Of a stretch of DNA of 64,000 nt, positions 53,852 through 63,432 are shown piece after piece. The position numbers and the translations under genes are program-made. The notes beneath the pieces were generated by a model, which saw nothing but the letters and a program-made list of their open reading frames with translations, had not been told where the DNA came from and did no database searches. The DNA is from Mycobacterium sp. 050128 (GTDB taxonomy: Bacteria > Actinomycetota > Actinomycetes > Mycobacteriales > Mycobacteriaceae), in the NCBI RefSeq assembly GCF_036409155.1, contig NZ_JAZGLW010000004.1:434001-498000 (forward strand). Direction: 5' to 3'. The first letter of the stretch is position 1; each line of letters starts with the position of its first letter.

Positions 53852-55102
53852 GTGGATCGCAAGCGGATCGTCGTCGGTGTCTCCGGCGGTATCGCCGCCT
53901 ACAAGGCGTGCACCGTCGTCCGGCAGCTCGCCGAGGCGGGCCATGAGGTCCGCGTCATCCCGACCGAATCCGCGCTGCGCTTCGTCGGCGCCGCCACTTT
54001 CGAGGCCCTGTCCGGGCAGCCGGTGCATACCGGTGTCTTCACCGACGTCCCCGAGGTGCCGCACGTCCGGCTCGGCCAGCAGGCCGACCTGGTCGTGGTG
54101 GCGCCGGCCACCGCGGACCTACTGGCCCGCGCGGTGCACGGCCGCGCCGACGATCTGCTGACCGCGACGCTGCTCACGGTGCGATGTCCGGTGCTGTTCG
54201 CCCCGGCGATGCACACCGAGATGTGGTTACACCCGGCCACCGTCGACAATGTGGCGACATTGCGCCGTCGGGGCGCTGTTGTGCTGGAACCGGCGTTTGG
54301 ACGGCTCACCGGCGCGGACAGCGGCAAAGGACGGCTTCCGGAGGCCGAAGAGATCACCACCCTGGCTCAGCTGCTGCTGGAGCGCGGCGACGCGCTGCCC
54401 TACGACCTGGCCGGCCGCAAGCTCCTGGTGACCGCCGGCGGCACCCGCGAGCCGATCGATCCGGTCCGTTTCATCGGCAACCGCAGCTCCGGCAAGCAGG
54501 GCTACGCCGTCGCACGGGTCGCCGCCCAGCGCGGCGCGGAGGTCACGCTGATCGCGGGCCACACCGTCGGGCTCATCGACCCGGCCGGCGTCGAGGTGGT
54601 GCACATCAGCTCGGCGCAGCAGCTCGCCGACGCGGTGTCGAAGCACGCGCCCGCCGCCGACGTGTTGGTGATGGCGGCCGCGGTCGCTGACTTCCGGCCC
54701 GCGCACGTTGCCGCCGCGAAGATAAAAAAGGGTCTCAACGATGCCGACGACGCCCCGACCATCGAGTTGGTGCGCAACGACGACGTGCTGGCCGGCGCGG
54801 TCCGCGCGCGAGCGCACGGGGAGCTGCCCAACATGCGGGCCATCGTCGGATTCGCCGCCGAGACCGGCGACGCCAACGGCGACGTGCTGTTCCACGCGCG
54901 AGCGAAGTTGCGGCGCAAGGGATGTGACCTGCTGGTGGTCAACGCGGTTGGCGACGGCAGGGCGTTCGAGGTGGACAGCAACGACGGCTGGCTGTTGACG
55001 TCCGACGGAACCGAGGCCGCGCTGCAGCACGGATCGAAGACACTGATGGCCAGTCGCATCGTTGACGCCATCGTCACTTTTCTGCAGGGCGAGAGCGGAT
55101 AG
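53852..55102 (+). CDS. coaBC: Phosphopantothenoylcysteine decarboxylase/synthetase (CoaBC)
   Basis: 416 residues, bifunctional. The N-terminal CoaC flavoprotein half has VGVSGGIAAYKACTVVRQL, the active-site His in VPHVRLGQQADLVVVAPATA and the PxMNxxMW-type motif PAMHTEMW. The C-terminal CoaB half has TAGGTREPIDPVRFIGNRSSGKQGYA, MAAAVADFRPAHVAAAKIKK (catalytic Lys region) and FAAETGD. It catalyses two steps of coenzyme A synthesis. The start is GTG 53852. Confidence 0.96.
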   Translation: MDRKRIVVGVSGGIAAYKACTVVRQLAEAGHEVRVIPTESALRFVGAATFEALSGQPVHTGVFTDVPEVPHVRLGQQADLVVVAPATADLLARAVHGRADDLLTATLLTVRCPVLFAPAMHTEMWLHPATVDNVATLRRRGAVVLEPAFGRLTGADSGKGRLPEAEEITTLAQLLLERGDALPYDLAGRKLLVTAGGTREPIDPVRFIGNRSSGKQGYAVARVAAQRGAEVTLIAGHTVGLIDPAGVEVVHISSAQQLADAVSKHAPAADVLVMAAAVADFRPAHVAAAKIKKGLNDADDAPTIELVRNDDVLAGAVRARAHGELPNMRAIVGFAAETGDANGDVLFHARAKLRRKGCDLLVVNAVGDGRAFEVDSNDGWLLTSDGTEAALQHGSKTLMASRIVDAIVTFLQGESG

Positions 55103-55148
55103 CCCGCGCAATGCGCCCAGCGGATGGTTGCTAGAAAGGTTGCAATCA

Positions 55149-55167
55149 CGACCGGCTTCGCCGGTCG
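55149..55167. other. Strong hairpin between coaBC and metK
   Basis: CGACCGGC and GCCGGTCG are perfectly complementary around a 3-base loop (effectively a stable 7-bp stem with a 5-base CTTCG loop). It lies 47 bp after coaBC and 64 bp before metK, with an AT-rich stretch (TTAAAATAATTTG, 55181-55193) 13 bp downstream. It could be a coaBC terminator, the AT-rich part being the metK promoter. Confidence 0.5.
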
Positions 55168-55195
55168 GGCTGCAGACCGCTTAAAATAATTTGTC

Positions 55196-55208
55196 TAACT
55201 AACGTTTA
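55196..55208. promoter_or_regulatory. Palindromic CTAA-CGT-TTAG site upstream of metK
   Basis: The bases CTAACGTTTAG (from about 55198) form an 11-bp palindrome, embedded in a looser repeat bounded by GTCT and AGAC (55193-55214). It sits about 22 bp before the metK GTG, next to the AT-rich block, in the position expected of a regulator site. The regulator is unknown. Confidence 0.35.
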
Positions 55209-55230
55209 GGCAAGACGGAAGGATGGCAGG

Positions 55231-56442
55231 GTGAGCGAAAAGGGTCGGCTGTTTACCAGTGAGTCGGTGACCGAGGGGCATCCCGACAAGATCTGCGACG
55301 CGATCAGCGACTCGGTCCTCGACGCGCTTTTGGCGGAGGATCCGCGCTCACGGGTCGCGGTCGAGACGCTGGTGACCACCGGGCAGGTGCACGTGGTCGG
55401 CGAGGTCACCACGACCGCCAAGGCGGCGTTCGCCGACATCACCAACACGGTGCGCGCGCGCATCCTCGAGATCGGCTACGACCACTCCGACAAGGGCTTC
55501 GACGGCCTGACCTGCGGTGTGAACATCGGTATCGGCGCGCAGTCGCCCGACATCGCCCAGGGCGTCGACACCGCCCACGAAGCCCGCGTCGAGGGCGCGG
55601 CGGACCCGCTGGACTCCCAGGGCGCCGGCGACCAGGGTCTGATGTTCGGGTACGCGATCAACGACACCCCGGAGCGGATGCCGCTGCCCATCGCGCTGGC
55701 CCACCGGCTGTCGCGCAAGCTCACCGAGGTCCGCAAGAACGGGACGCTGCCGTACCTGCGTCCCGACGGCAAGACGCAGGTCACCATCGCCTACGAGGAC
55801 GACGTCCCGGTCCGGCTGGACACCGTGGTCGTCTCCACCCAGCACTCCGACGGCATCGACCTGGAGAAGACGCTGGACCCCGACATCCGTCGGCACGTGC
55901 TGCAGACCGTGCTCGAGGAGCTGGCGCACGACACGCTGGACTCGTCGTCGACGCGGGTGCTGGTCAACCCGACCGGCAAGTTCGTCCTCGGCGGGCCGAT
56001 GGGTGACGCGGGCCTGACCGGCCGCAAGATCATCGTCGACACCTACGGTGGCTGGGCGCGCCACGGCGGCGGCGCCTTCTCCGGCAAGGATCCGTCCAAG
56101 GTGGACCGGTCGGCGGCGTACGCGATGCGCTGGGTGGCGAAAAACATCGTTGCGGCCGGGCTGGCGGAGCGCGTCGAGGTGCAGGTGGCCTACGCGATCG
56201 GCAAGGCCGCCCCGGTCGGGCTGTTCATCGAGACGTTCGGCACCGCGACGGTCGACCCGGTCAAGATCGAGAAGATCGTGCCCGAGGTGTTCGACCTGCG
56301 GCCCGGCGCGATCGTTCGCGACCTGGACCTGCTGCGCCCGATCTACGCCCAGACCGCCGCGTACGGCCACTTCGGCCGTACCGACATCGAGCTGCCGTGG
56401 GAGCAGCTGAACAAGGTCGACGACCTCAAGCGCGCCATCTAG
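55231..56442 (+). CDS. metK: S-adenosylmethionine synthetase
   Basis: 403 residues. It makes SAM from methionine and ATP. Conserved [52 protein letters not shown], and the phosphate-binding [24 protein letters not shown] are intact. The start is GTG 55231, with a GGAAGGA site. The stop codon overlaps the convergent PNPOx-like gene's stop by 4 bp. Confidence 0.98.
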   Translation: MSEKGRLFTSESVTEGHPDKICDAISDSVLDALLAEDPRSRVAVETLVTTGQVHVVGEVTTTAKAAFADITNTVRARILEIGYDHSDKGFDGLTCGVNIGIGAQSPDIAQGVDTAHEARVEGAADPLDSQGAGDQGLMFGYAINDTPERMPLPIALAHRLSRKLTEVRKNGTLPYLRPDGKTQVTIAYEDDVPVRLDTVVVSTQHSDGIDLEKTLDPDIRRHVLQTVLEELAHDTLDSSSTRVLVNPTGKFVLGGPMGDAGLTGRKIIVDTYGGWARHGGGAFSGKDPSKVDRSAAYAMRWVAKNIVAAGLAERVEVQVAYAIGKAAPVGLFIETFGTATVDPVKIEKIVPEVFDLRPGAIVRDLDLLRPIYAQTAAYGHFGRTDIELPWEQLNKVDDLKRAI

Positions 56443-57002
56443 CCCGGCAGCGGGTGGTCGGCGTCCAGCGCGGGCAGTCCGTCGATGCTGTGCAGATTGC
56501 GGTCGATGGAGCGCTCGTAGGTCGCGGCGCTCGCCTTGGCGTGATAGGTCTCGAGCACCGGCCGTTCGTCGACGAGCTCGTAGTACGGCACCGCGTATCC
56601 GCAGGCGTCGGCGATCCGCTCGACGTCGACGACGATCGCGGCCCGCACGCCCGCATGCTGGCCGCCGAAATGGTTTAGCAGACTGGGGAATTCGGCGTCG
56701 TCCGGGCGCACGACACGTCCGGTGCCGAACAGTCGCAGGATCCGCGAGTTTCGGGTGAATGAGCAGAACATCAGGGTGATCCGGCCGTTGTCGCGCAGGT
56801 GGGCGATCGTTTCCACGCCGCTGCCGAACAGGTCGAGGTAGGCCACGCGGTGATCGTCGAGTACCGCGAAGGTGTCGCGATATCCCTTGGGGGAGAGGTT
56901 GATTCGGCCGCCTTCGGAGGGTGCGGTGGCGACGAAGAACATGGCCTGGCTGTCGATGAATTCGCGCAGCGACTCGTCGAGACGCGAAAACTCCTTGGTC
57001 AC
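56439..57002 (-). CDS. Pyridoxamine 5'-phosphate oxidase-like flavin protein
   Basis: 187 residues. A split-barrel FMN-binding fold: [20 protein letters not shown] (N-terminal strand and flavin contact), [30 protein letters not shown], and [15 protein letters not shown]. Members bind FMN, F420 or haem and reduce small molecules. It is unlikely to be the true PdxH. Start GTG 57002, 9 bp after the monooxygenase gene's stop on the same strand, so the two may be co-transcribed. Substrate unknown. Confidence 0.85.
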   Translation of the reverse strand: MTKEFSRLDESLREFIDSQAMFFVATAPSEGGRINLSPKGYRDTFAVLDDHRVAYLDLFGSGVETIAHLRDNGRITLMFCSFTRNSRILRLFGTGRVVRPDDAEFPSLLNHFGGQHAGVRAAIVVDVERIADACGYAVPYYELVDERPVLETYHAKASAATYERSIDRNLHSIDGLPALDADHPLPG

Positions 57003-57011
57003 GCGTGCAGC

Positions 57012-58493
57012 TTAGCCGGTGGTGAATCGGTAGTCTTCGAGGTCGAAACGACGGCTGCGCCAGTAGGCCTGCACCGTGGTGGCCGGACGGAGCGGCACGT
57101 CACCGTTCTTGTCGAAGTAGTAGCTGTTGGCCAGTTGGCAGCTGTCCTGCCAGAAGATCTGGCGGTGCCGCTTGCGCATCATCTCCTCGAAGTAGCGGCT
57201 GTTGGCGGCTTCGGTCACCTCGACGCGTGCCGCGCCGGTGCGCCGGGCCCGCTTCAGGCACCGGACGATGTGGTGGGTCTGCGTCTCGATCAGCGCGAAA
57301 TACGAAGAGCCGACGTAGCCGTACGGGCCCATGACGCAGAACATATTCGGGAACCCCGGAACGCTGACGCCCTCATAGGCCTGCAGCCGGTGCGAGTCCC
57401 AGAACTCGGTCAGCGTGCTGCCGCCGATTCCGGTGATCGAGAAGGTCGGCATGTGGTCGGCGTCCATCACCTTGAAACCGGTCGCCAGCACCAGCACGTC
57501 GATCTCGTGATTCTCGCCGTCGGTGGTGGCGACCGCCCCCGGCGTGATCTTGTCGATCGGCTCGGTGACCAGCCGCACGTTGTCCCGGTTGAACGTGGCC
57601 AGATATCCGTTGTGGAAGCCCGGTCGTTTGCAGCCGACCGCGTATTGCGGGGTGAGTTGCTCGCGCACCTGCGGGTCATCGACCTGTTGACGCAGGTAAC
57701 GGCGACCGGCGACTCCCATCCGCCTGGCCAGTGGGAAGACGGTGAAGTACTGGGCGGCGATCGTGAAGGTCAGCTCGACGAACGCCTGGCTGAGCAGCCG
57801 CTGGGCGACTTTACCGCCGGGGATGCGCATCGCGGCGCGCAGCGGCGCGGGCAGCGGAACGTCGAATTTGGGGAAGCACCAGATCGGCGTGCGCTGAAAT
57901 ACGGTGAGCTGGTCGACAATTGGCGCGATCTCCGGGATGACCTGCACGGCCGAGGCGCCGGTCCCGATGACCGCGACGCGCTTGCCGGTCAGGTCCTTGC
58001 TGTGATCCCAGCGTGCGGTGTGCATGGTGATGCCGTCGAAGGAGTCCACGCCGTCGATGTCGGGCAGGTTCGGCACCGTCAGCACGCCGCTGGCGCTGAT
58101 CAGAAACCTTGCCGTCAGTTCTCCCCCGGGATCGGTCTGCACGCGCCACACCGCCCGCTCGTCGTCGAATGCGGCGGAAATGACCTTGGTGTTCAACCGA
58201 ATCCGCGATCTGATGCCGTATTTGTCGACGCAGTGTTCGGCGTAGGCCTTCAGCTCCCGGCCCGGCGCGTAGGTGCGCGACCAATGCCGGCTCTGCTCGA
58301 ACGAGAACTGATAGGAGAACGACGGAATATCCACGCCGATCCCGGGATAGGTGTTCCAGTGCCAGGTCCCGCCGACTCCGTCGCCGGCCTCGATCACGAG
58401 GTAATCGGAGAGTCCGGCCTTGTCGAGCTTGATCGCGGCGCCGATGCCGGAGAATCCGGCTCCGACGATCACGGTGTGGTAGTCGGGCTGCAT
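57012..58493 (-). CDS. Flavin-containing monooxygenase, Baeyer-Villiger type (Rv1393c-like)
   Basis: 493 residues. FAD motif TVIVGAGFSGIGAAIKLDKAG, NADPH motif RVAVIGTGASAVQVIPEIA, and between them the Baeyer-Villiger fingerprint FDGITMHTARWDHS (FxGxxxHxxxW). Also WHWNTYPGIGVDIPSFSYQFSFE and ATGFKVMDADHMP. It would oxygenate ketones, aldehydes or heteroatoms using NADPH and O2. It has the length and neighbours of M. tuberculosis Rv1393c. It begins 3 bp after the esterase gene's stop, indicating a shared transcript. Confidence 0.92.
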   Translation of the reverse strand: MQPDYHTVIVGAGFSGIGAAIKLDKAGLSDYLVIEAGDGVGGTWHWNTYPGIGVDIPSFSYQFSFEQSRHWSRTYAPGRELKAYAEHCVDKYGIRSRIRLNTKVISAAFDDERAVWRVQTDPGGELTARFLISASGVLTVPNLPDIDGVDSFDGITMHTARWDHSKDLTGKRVAVIGTGASAVQVIPEIAPIVDQLTVFQRTPIWCFPKFDVPLPAPLRAAMRIPGGKVAQRLLSQAFVELTFTIAAQYFTVFPLARRMGVAGRRYLRQQVDDPQVREQLTPQYAVGCKRPGFHNGYLATFNRDNVRLVTEPIDKITPGAVATTDGENHEIDVLVLATGFKVMDADHMPTFSITGIGGSTLTEFWDSHRLQAYEGVSVPGFPNMFCVMGPYGYVGSSYFALIETQTHHIVRCLKRARRTGAARVEVTEAANSRYFEEMMRKRHRQIFWQDSCQLANSYYFDKNGDVPLRPATTVQAYWRSRRFDLEDYRFTTG

Positions 58494-58496
58494 CTG

Positions 58497-59456
58497 CTAG
58501 GGGTACAGCGCCTTCCGTAGCGCCGTCAACCCGCGGTCGGTGGCCGCGGCAGCCGCGGGGATCACCGGGGCGAAGTTGACGAAGCCGTGGACCAGGGTCG
58601 GCTCGTTGCTCAGCTCCGCCGCAACGCCCGCCGCACTGAGCATCTCGGCATAGCGCGCACCGTCGTCGCGCAGCGGGTCGTGTTCGGCGATGCCGATGAA
58701 GGCCGGCGGCAAACCCGACAGGTCGGCGTTGGCCGGCGCAAGCGTGGCGGGCAACACCGTCGGGTCGGTGACGTCGATCTCCGGGGGCAGGTACCAGGTG
58801 AGGAAGGCCTCGATCACCTCTCGGTCCAGGATGGGCGCGAAGGCGTTCTCGGTGTGCGACGGCAGCGAAAGATCCGCGGTCACTACCGGATACCACAGCA
58901 GCTGGAACACCAGATCCGGCCCGGCGTTGTCGCGGGCCAGCACGGCCAGAACCGCGGCCAGGTTGCCGCCCGCCGAATCCCCGGCCACCGCAATGCGGCT
59001 CGGGTCGCCGCCCAGCGCGCCGGCGTGCGCGCCGACCCACTGCAGCGCGGCCCAGGCGTCGTTGACCCCGGCGGGATACGGATGCTCCGGCGCCAGCCGG
59101 TAGTCCACGGACACCACGATGGCCTCGGCGCCGACCGCGTGTGCGCGGGCGACGTGGTCGTGGGTGTCCAGGTCGCCCAGACAAAAGCCACCGCCGTGGA
59201 AGAAGACGACGACGGGGTAGGTCTCGGCCGGCGTGGGCGGCCAATAGATCCGGACCGCAATGTCGCTGCGCTCCCCGTGGCCGATGGTTCGGTCTTCAAT
59301 CCGCAGGTCGGGCACCAATTCCGGCGGCACCTTGAGCATCTTGAGCCGCTCGCGCGCGAGCTCGACGCCATCGTCCGCGTTGAACGTCGTCGGGAACAGA
59401 TCGAGCAACGCTTTCAACGTCGGATCGATCTCAGGCCGGGCGGTGTGCTCAATCAT
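58497..59456 (-). CDS. lipH: LipH-type carboxylesterase (HSL family)
   Basis: 319 residues. Oxyanion motif FFHGGGFCLGDLDTHD, nucleophile Ser in [14 protein letters not shown], then DPLRDDGARYAEML (Asp) and VHGFVNFAPV (His), the hormone-sensitive-lipase triad. It hydrolyses short-chain esters. Very close to M. tuberculosis LipH (Rv1399c, 320 residues) throughout. ATG 59456 (MIEHTARPEID) is chosen; a further upstream start (59495) would run into the neighbouring gene. The next esterase stops 22 bp upstream. Confidence 0.93.
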   Translation of the reverse strand: MIEHTARPEIDPTLKALLDLFPTTFNADDGVELARERLKMLKVPPELVPDLRIEDRTIGHGERSDIAVRIYWPPTPAETYPVVVFFHGGGFCLGDLDTHDHVARAHAVGAEAIVVSVDYRLAPEHPYPAGVNDAWAALQWVGAHAGALGGDPSRIAVAGDSAGGNLAAVLAVLARDNAGPDLVFQLLWYPVVTADLSLPSHTENAFAPILDREVIEAFLTWYLPPEIDVTDPTVLPATLAPANADLSGLPPAFIGIAEHDPLRDDGARYAEMLSAAGVAAELSNEPTLVHGFVNFAPVIPAAAAATDRGLTALRKALYP

Positions 59457-59478
59457 TCGTCCACCGTACGCCCGCTGT

Positions 59479-60438
59479 TCACCTATACAGCGCATTCCTT
59501 AGCGCCGCGAGCCCCCGGTCCGACCCGGCCGTGGCGGCGGGAACCACGCCCGCATAGCCGAGGTAGCCGTGCACCATCGTCTCGGCGTTGTGCACCTCGG
59601 CGGGTACGCCCGCGGCGGCCAGCGCCTTGCCGTAGGTGATGCCGTCGTCGCGCAGCGGGTCGTAGCCGGCGACGCCGATGTAGGCCGGTGGCAGGCCGGC
59701 CAGGTTCTTCGCCCGCCCCGGCGCCATTCCCACCGGCGGATTGGACAAGTCGAGATCGCCTGCGTACCAACGAGAGAACTGCGCGATCGCCCGGGTGTCC
59801 AGAATCGGCGCGGTCGCATTTTCGGCGAACGACGGCAGCGACTGGTCCCACATCACCGACGGATACCACAACAGCTGGAAGACAATCGACGGTCCGCCCT
59901 CGTCGCGAGTCTGCTGGGCGACCGCCGCGGCGATGTTGCCGCCCGCCGAATCCCCCGCAACGGCCAGCCGATCGGTGTCGGCCCCCAGCTCGGCACCGTG
60001 CTCGGCGACCCACTGCGTTGCCGCCCAAGCGTCTTCGACCGCAGCGGGATACGGATGCTCGGGAGCCAGCCGGTAGTCCACGGACACCACGATCGCGTCG
60101 GCGCCCACCGCGTGCTCGCGGGCGGTGCCGTCGTGGGTGTCCAGGTCGCCGATCACGAACCCGCCGCCGTGGAAGTAGACGACGACGGGCAGCATGGCGT
60201 CACCGGAATCGGTTGGCGGCCAATAGATTCTGATGGCGATAGCACCAGCCGAGCCGTCGATGGTGCGGTCCTCGACGCGCAATTCGGGGTGCACCGGCCG
60301 GCGCGGCAGATCGCGGAACCGCTGGCGCGCAGCGTCGATGCCGTCGTCGGTGGATAGCCGGAACGGAACCGCGTCGAGTACCTTCAGCAAGATGGGGTCG
60401 ATAGGAGGTTTCTCGTCGGCTTTGTCGAAGCTGGGCAT
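59479..60438 (-). CDS. lipI: LipI-type carboxylesterase (HSL family)
   Basis: 319 residues. Oxyanion block [18 protein letters not shown], nucleophile in [15 protein letters not shown], Asp in [15 protein letters not shown] and His in [11 protein letters not shown]. The N-terminus [29 protein letters not shown] agrees with M. tuberculosis LipI (Rv1400c) and with ATG 60438. It is a tandem paralogue of the LipH-type gene. Its ATG overlaps the ATG of the divergent YhhN-like gene (CATG). Confidence 0.93.
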   Translation of the reverse strand: MPSFDKADEKPPIDPILLKVLDAVPFRLSTDDGIDAARQRFRDLPRRPVHPELRVEDRTIDGSAGAIAIRIYWPPTDSGDAMLPVVVYFHGGGFVIGDLDTHDGTAREHAVGADAIVVSVDYRLAPEHPYPAAVEDAWAATQWVAEHGAELGADTDRLAVAGDSAGGNIAAAVAQQTRDEGGPSIVFQLLWYPSVMWDQSLPSFAENATAPILDTRAIAQFSRWYAGDLDLSNPPVGMAPGRAKNLAGLPPAYIGVAGYDPLRDDGITYGKALAAAGVPAEVHNAETMVHGYLGYAGVVPAATAGSDRGLAALRNALYR

Positions 60439-61180
60439 GGAGGTACCGTACGCACCCCGCGTGCTGGCCGGCTGCTGGGTGGCGGCCTGCTGGGCGGGCA
60501 TCGCCTACGGCGTGTACCTGACCGTGATCGCGGTGCAGTCCCCACCGGGAACCGAGCTCACCGGGCATTGGGTGCTGCAGCCGCCGTTCAAGGCGTTGAT
60601 GGCCGTGCTGCTGACCGTCGCCGCGTTCGCGCATCCGATCGTCAGCGAGCGGCGCTGGCTGATGGCCGCCATGCTGCTCTCGGCCACCGGCGACTGGCTG
60701 CTGGCGATCCCGTGGTGGACGATGTCATTTGTCTTGGGGCTGGCGGCATTTCTGTGCGCACACCTGTGCATCATGGGCGCGCTGGCTCCGTTAGTGGTCA
60801 AAGAGTCGCTGACGCGGACTCGCATCGCGGTGATGGCGGTGCTGTGCGTGACGGCGATCGCGCTGCTGGGCTGGTTCTGGCCGCACCTGGGTCCGCAGAA
60901 CTTGACGGTCCCGGTGACGGTGTACGTGGTGGTGCTGACCGCGATGGCGTGCACCGCGATAGCGGCCCGGCTGCCGACGATCTGGGTGGCGGTGGGGGCG
61001 GCGTGCTTCATGGGGTCGGACACGATGATCGCGATCGGCCGGTTCATCCTGGGCAATGAGGCCCTGGCGGTGCCGATCTGGTGGCTGTATGCAGCGGCCC
61101 TGATCCTGATCACGGCGGGGTTCTTCTTCGGTCGTGACGTTGCCGCCTCTGACAATGACCGCGAGCCTGTCGAGGGCTGA
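60437..61180 (+). CDS. YhhN family membrane protein (Rv1401-like)
   Basis: 247 residues with about eight hydrophobic segments and the YhhN/TMEM86 hallmarks [18 protein letters not shown] and [16 protein letters not shown], whose aspartates are conserved in the family. Relatives include lysoplasmalogenases, but activity here is not shown. ATG 60437 overlaps the divergent lipI start in the palindrome CATG; a GTG at 60461 would avoid this. Which start is used is undecided. 80 bp separate it from priA. Confidence 0.8.
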   Translation: MEVPYAPRVLAGCWVAACWAGIAYGVYLTVIAVQSPPGTELTGHWVLQPPFKALMAVLLTVAAFAHPIVSERRWLMAAMLLSATGDWLLAIPWWTMSFVLGLAAFLCAHLCIMGALAPLVVKESLTRTRIAVMAVLCVTAIALLGWFWPHLGPQNLTVPVTVYVVVLTAMACTAIAARLPTIWVAVGAACFMGSDTMIAIGRFILGNEALAVPIWWLYAAALILITAGFFFGRDVAASDNDREPVEG

Positions 61181-61260
61181 CTGTCGGTGGTTGCCGCTAC
61201 GGTGTGGCCACGGACGGTAACGATGTGGGTTGACAACACTTTTGGCGACTCGAGGGCGCG

Positions 61261-63258
61261 GTGAGTACCCCGCGCGCACCCCTTGACGTGGAACCGATCG
61301 CCCGGGTGCTGCCGATGCTGTCGGTGCCGCACCTGGATCGCGAGTTCGATTACCTGGTGTCGGCCGAGCAATCCGACGACGCCCAGCCGGGGGTCCGAGT
61401 GCGGGTCCGGTTCCACGGCCGTCTGGTCGACGGGTTCGTGCTGGAGCGCCGCAACGACACCGACCACGTCGGCAAGCTGGGCTGGCTGGATCGCGTCGTG
61501 TCCGCCGAACCGGTGCTCACCCCGGAGATCCGCCGGCTGGTCGATGCCGTCGCGGCGCGTTACGCCGGGACCCGCCCGGACGTGTTGCGGCTGGCCATCC
61601 CGGCCCGGCACGCCAGGGTGGAGCGGGAACCCACGGCGATCGGGCCGCCACCGGTCGTGGCGCCCGTCGACCCGTCCCGTTGGGAGGTCTACGGGCGCGG
61701 CGATCAGTTCCTGACCGCGTTGGTCGAGTCGCGGGCAGCGCGTGCCGTGTGGCAGGCGCTGCCGGGGGAGCAATGGGCTGACCGGTTCGCCGAGGCGGCC
61801 GCGCAGACGGTCCGCAGCGGGCGCGCGGCGCTGGCGATCGTGCCCGATCAGCGGGATCTGGACGCGCTGTGGCTGGCGACGACCGCCCGGATCGACGAGG
61901 ACAGCGTGGTCGCGTTGTCCGCGGGACTGGGACCGGCGGCGCGCTACCGGCGCTGGCTGGCGGCGTTGCGGGGTCAGGCGCGGCTGGTGATCGGCACGCG
62001 CAGTGCGGTTTTCGCGCCGCTGAACGACCTGGGGCTGGTCATGGTCTGGTCCGACGCCGACGACAGCCTGGCCGAGCCGCGGGCGCCCTACCCGCATGCC
62101 CGCGAGGTAGCGATGCTGCGTGCGCATCAGGCGCGGTGCGCCGCGCTGATCGGTGGCTACGCCCGCACCGCCGAGGCCCAGGCCCTGGTGCGCAGCGGCT
62201 GGGCCCACGACATCGTCGCGACGCGGCCGGTGGTGCGGGCCCGCACGCCGCGGGTGGTCGCCCTCGACGACACCGGCTACGCCGACGAACGCGACCCGGC
62301 GGCGCGCACCGCGCGGATTCCGTCCATCGCGCTGCGCGCCGCCCGGTCTTCGCTTCAGGCGGGGGCGCCGGTGCTGATCCAGGTGCCGCGCCGGGGTTAT
62401 GTCCCGTCGCTGGCCTGCGGGCGCTGCCGCGCCATCGCCCGGTGCCGGCATTGCACCGGGCCACTTTCGTTGCAGGAGCGCGGACCCGCGGCGGTATGCC
62501 GGTGGTGCGGACGCGGCGAGCCGGCGCTGCGGTGTGCCCGGTGCGGGTCGGACGCGGTCCGCGCGGTGGTGGTCGGGGCCCGGCGCACCGCCGAGGAGCT
62601 GGGCCGCGCGTTCGCCGGTACGCAGGTCATCACCTCCTCGGGCGATGCGATCGTGGCCGAGGTCGCCGCCCATCCGGCGCTGGTGGTCGCCACGCCGGGC
62701 GCCGAACCCCGCGCGGACGGCGGGTATGGCGCGGCGCTGCTGCTCGACACCTGGGCACTGCTGGGCCGTCAGGATTTACGCGCCGCCGAGGATGCGCTGT
62801 GGCGCTGGATGAGTGCGGCGGCGCTGGTGCGGGCCCGCGGCGACGGCGGTGTGGTGACGGTGATCGCCGACTCATCCATTCCCACAGTGCAATCGCTGAT
62901 CCGATGGGATCCGGTGGGCCACGCCGAGAGCGACCTGACGGCGCGCAGCGAGGTCGGGCTGCCACCCAGCGTCCACATGGCGGCCATCGACGGCAGCACC
63001 GACGCGGTGACGGCATTGCTGGACGAGGCCCACTTGCCCGCCGGCGCCGAGCAGCTCGGGCCGGTCGAGCTGCCGCCCGGGGTGCGACGTCCGCCGGGCA
63101 CCCCGGCCGGCGTCCCGGTGATCAGGATGCTGGTGCGCGTGCGCCGCGAGCAGGGTCTGGAGTTGGCGGCGAGCCTGCGCCGCGGCGTCGGCATGCTCAG
63201 CGCCCGGCAATCCCACGAACCGGCCCGGGTGCAGATCGACCCGCCGCAGATTGGCTAG
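61261..63258 (+). CDS. priA: PriA-like primosomal protein, apparently without helicase Walker A
   Basis: 665 residues. The N-terminal 3'-DNA-binding domain (IARVLPMLSVPHLDREFDYLV), winged helix region and the zinc-binding cysteines (ACGRCRAIARCRHC ... CRWCGRGEPALRCARCGS) are present, as is the C-terminal domain. The ATPase core is degenerate: where a GxGKT motif is expected there is AEAAAQTVRSGRAALAIVPDQ, and the DEEH-type Walker B is replaced by VWSDADDSL. Actinobacterial PriA proteins are known for this. It probably acts as a structural restart factor. The start is GTG 61261. Confidence 0.88.
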   Translation: MSTPRAPLDVEPIARVLPMLSVPHLDREFDYLVSAEQSDDAQPGVRVRVRFHGRLVDGFVLERRNDTDHVGKLGWLDRVVSAEPVLTPEIRRLVDAVAARYAGTRPDVLRLAIPARHARVEREPTAIGPPPVVAPVDPSRWEVYGRGDQFLTALVESRAARAVWQALPGEQWADRFAEAAAQTVRSGRAALAIVPDQRDLDALWLATTARIDEDSVVALSAGLGPAARYRRWLAALRGQARLVIGTRSAVFAPLNDLGLVMVWSDADDSLAEPRAPYPHAREVAMLRAHQARCAALIGGYARTAEAQALVRSGWAHDIVATRPVVRARTPRVVALDDTGYADERDPAARTARIPSIALRAARSSLQAGAPVLIQVPRRGYVPSLACGRCRAIARCRHCTGPLSLQERGPAAVCRWCGRGEPALRCARCGSDAVRAVVVGARRTAEELGRAFAGTQVITSSGDAIVAEVAAHPALVVATPGAEPRADGGYGAALLLDTWALLGRQDLRAAEDALWRWMSAAALVRARGDGGVVTVIADSSIPTVQSLIRWDPVGHAESDLTARSEVGLPPSVHMAAIDGSTDAVTALLDEAHLPAGAEQLGPVELPPGVRRPPGTPAGVPVIRMLVRVRREQGLELAASLRRGVGMLSARQSHEPARVQIDPPQIG

Positions 63259-63314
63259 CTCGATTTTGCTGTCGTGCCGGCGACGCAAACCCGTGAGGTT
63301 GGTGAACTGGTCGT

Positions 63315-63400
63315 CCTACCGTTTTCGGCTTCGCTGGGCGAATCGCCTACCGTAGCGATAGTATTCATGAGCAATAGTTCCTTCCTACGGCATTCGTAGG
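63315..63400. promoter_or_regulatory. CCTAC-box cluster, probable MarR operator region
   Basis: A perfect inverted repeat CCTACG-N5-CGTAGG at 63384-63400 lies 32 bp before the MarR ATG. Two more boxes with the same core, CCTACCG at 63315-63321 and 63346-63352, are upstream; the second is part of CTACCGTAG. Autoregulation by the MarR protein is a likely reading. Confidence 0.5.
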
Positions 63401-63432
63401 CTGTCGACGGCCTTAGAAAAAGGGGAGCCACG

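Noticed and set aside
55103..55230. SAM riboswitch before metK
   Set aside because: The 128-bp gap has a hairpin but not the conserved core of known SAM riboswitch classes, and such switches are not expected before metK in mycobacteria.
60505..62673. A 722-codon open frame on the minus strand
   Set aside because: It lies opposite the YhhN-like and priA genes, both of which have clear family motifs; its composition is that of a GC-driven shadow frame.
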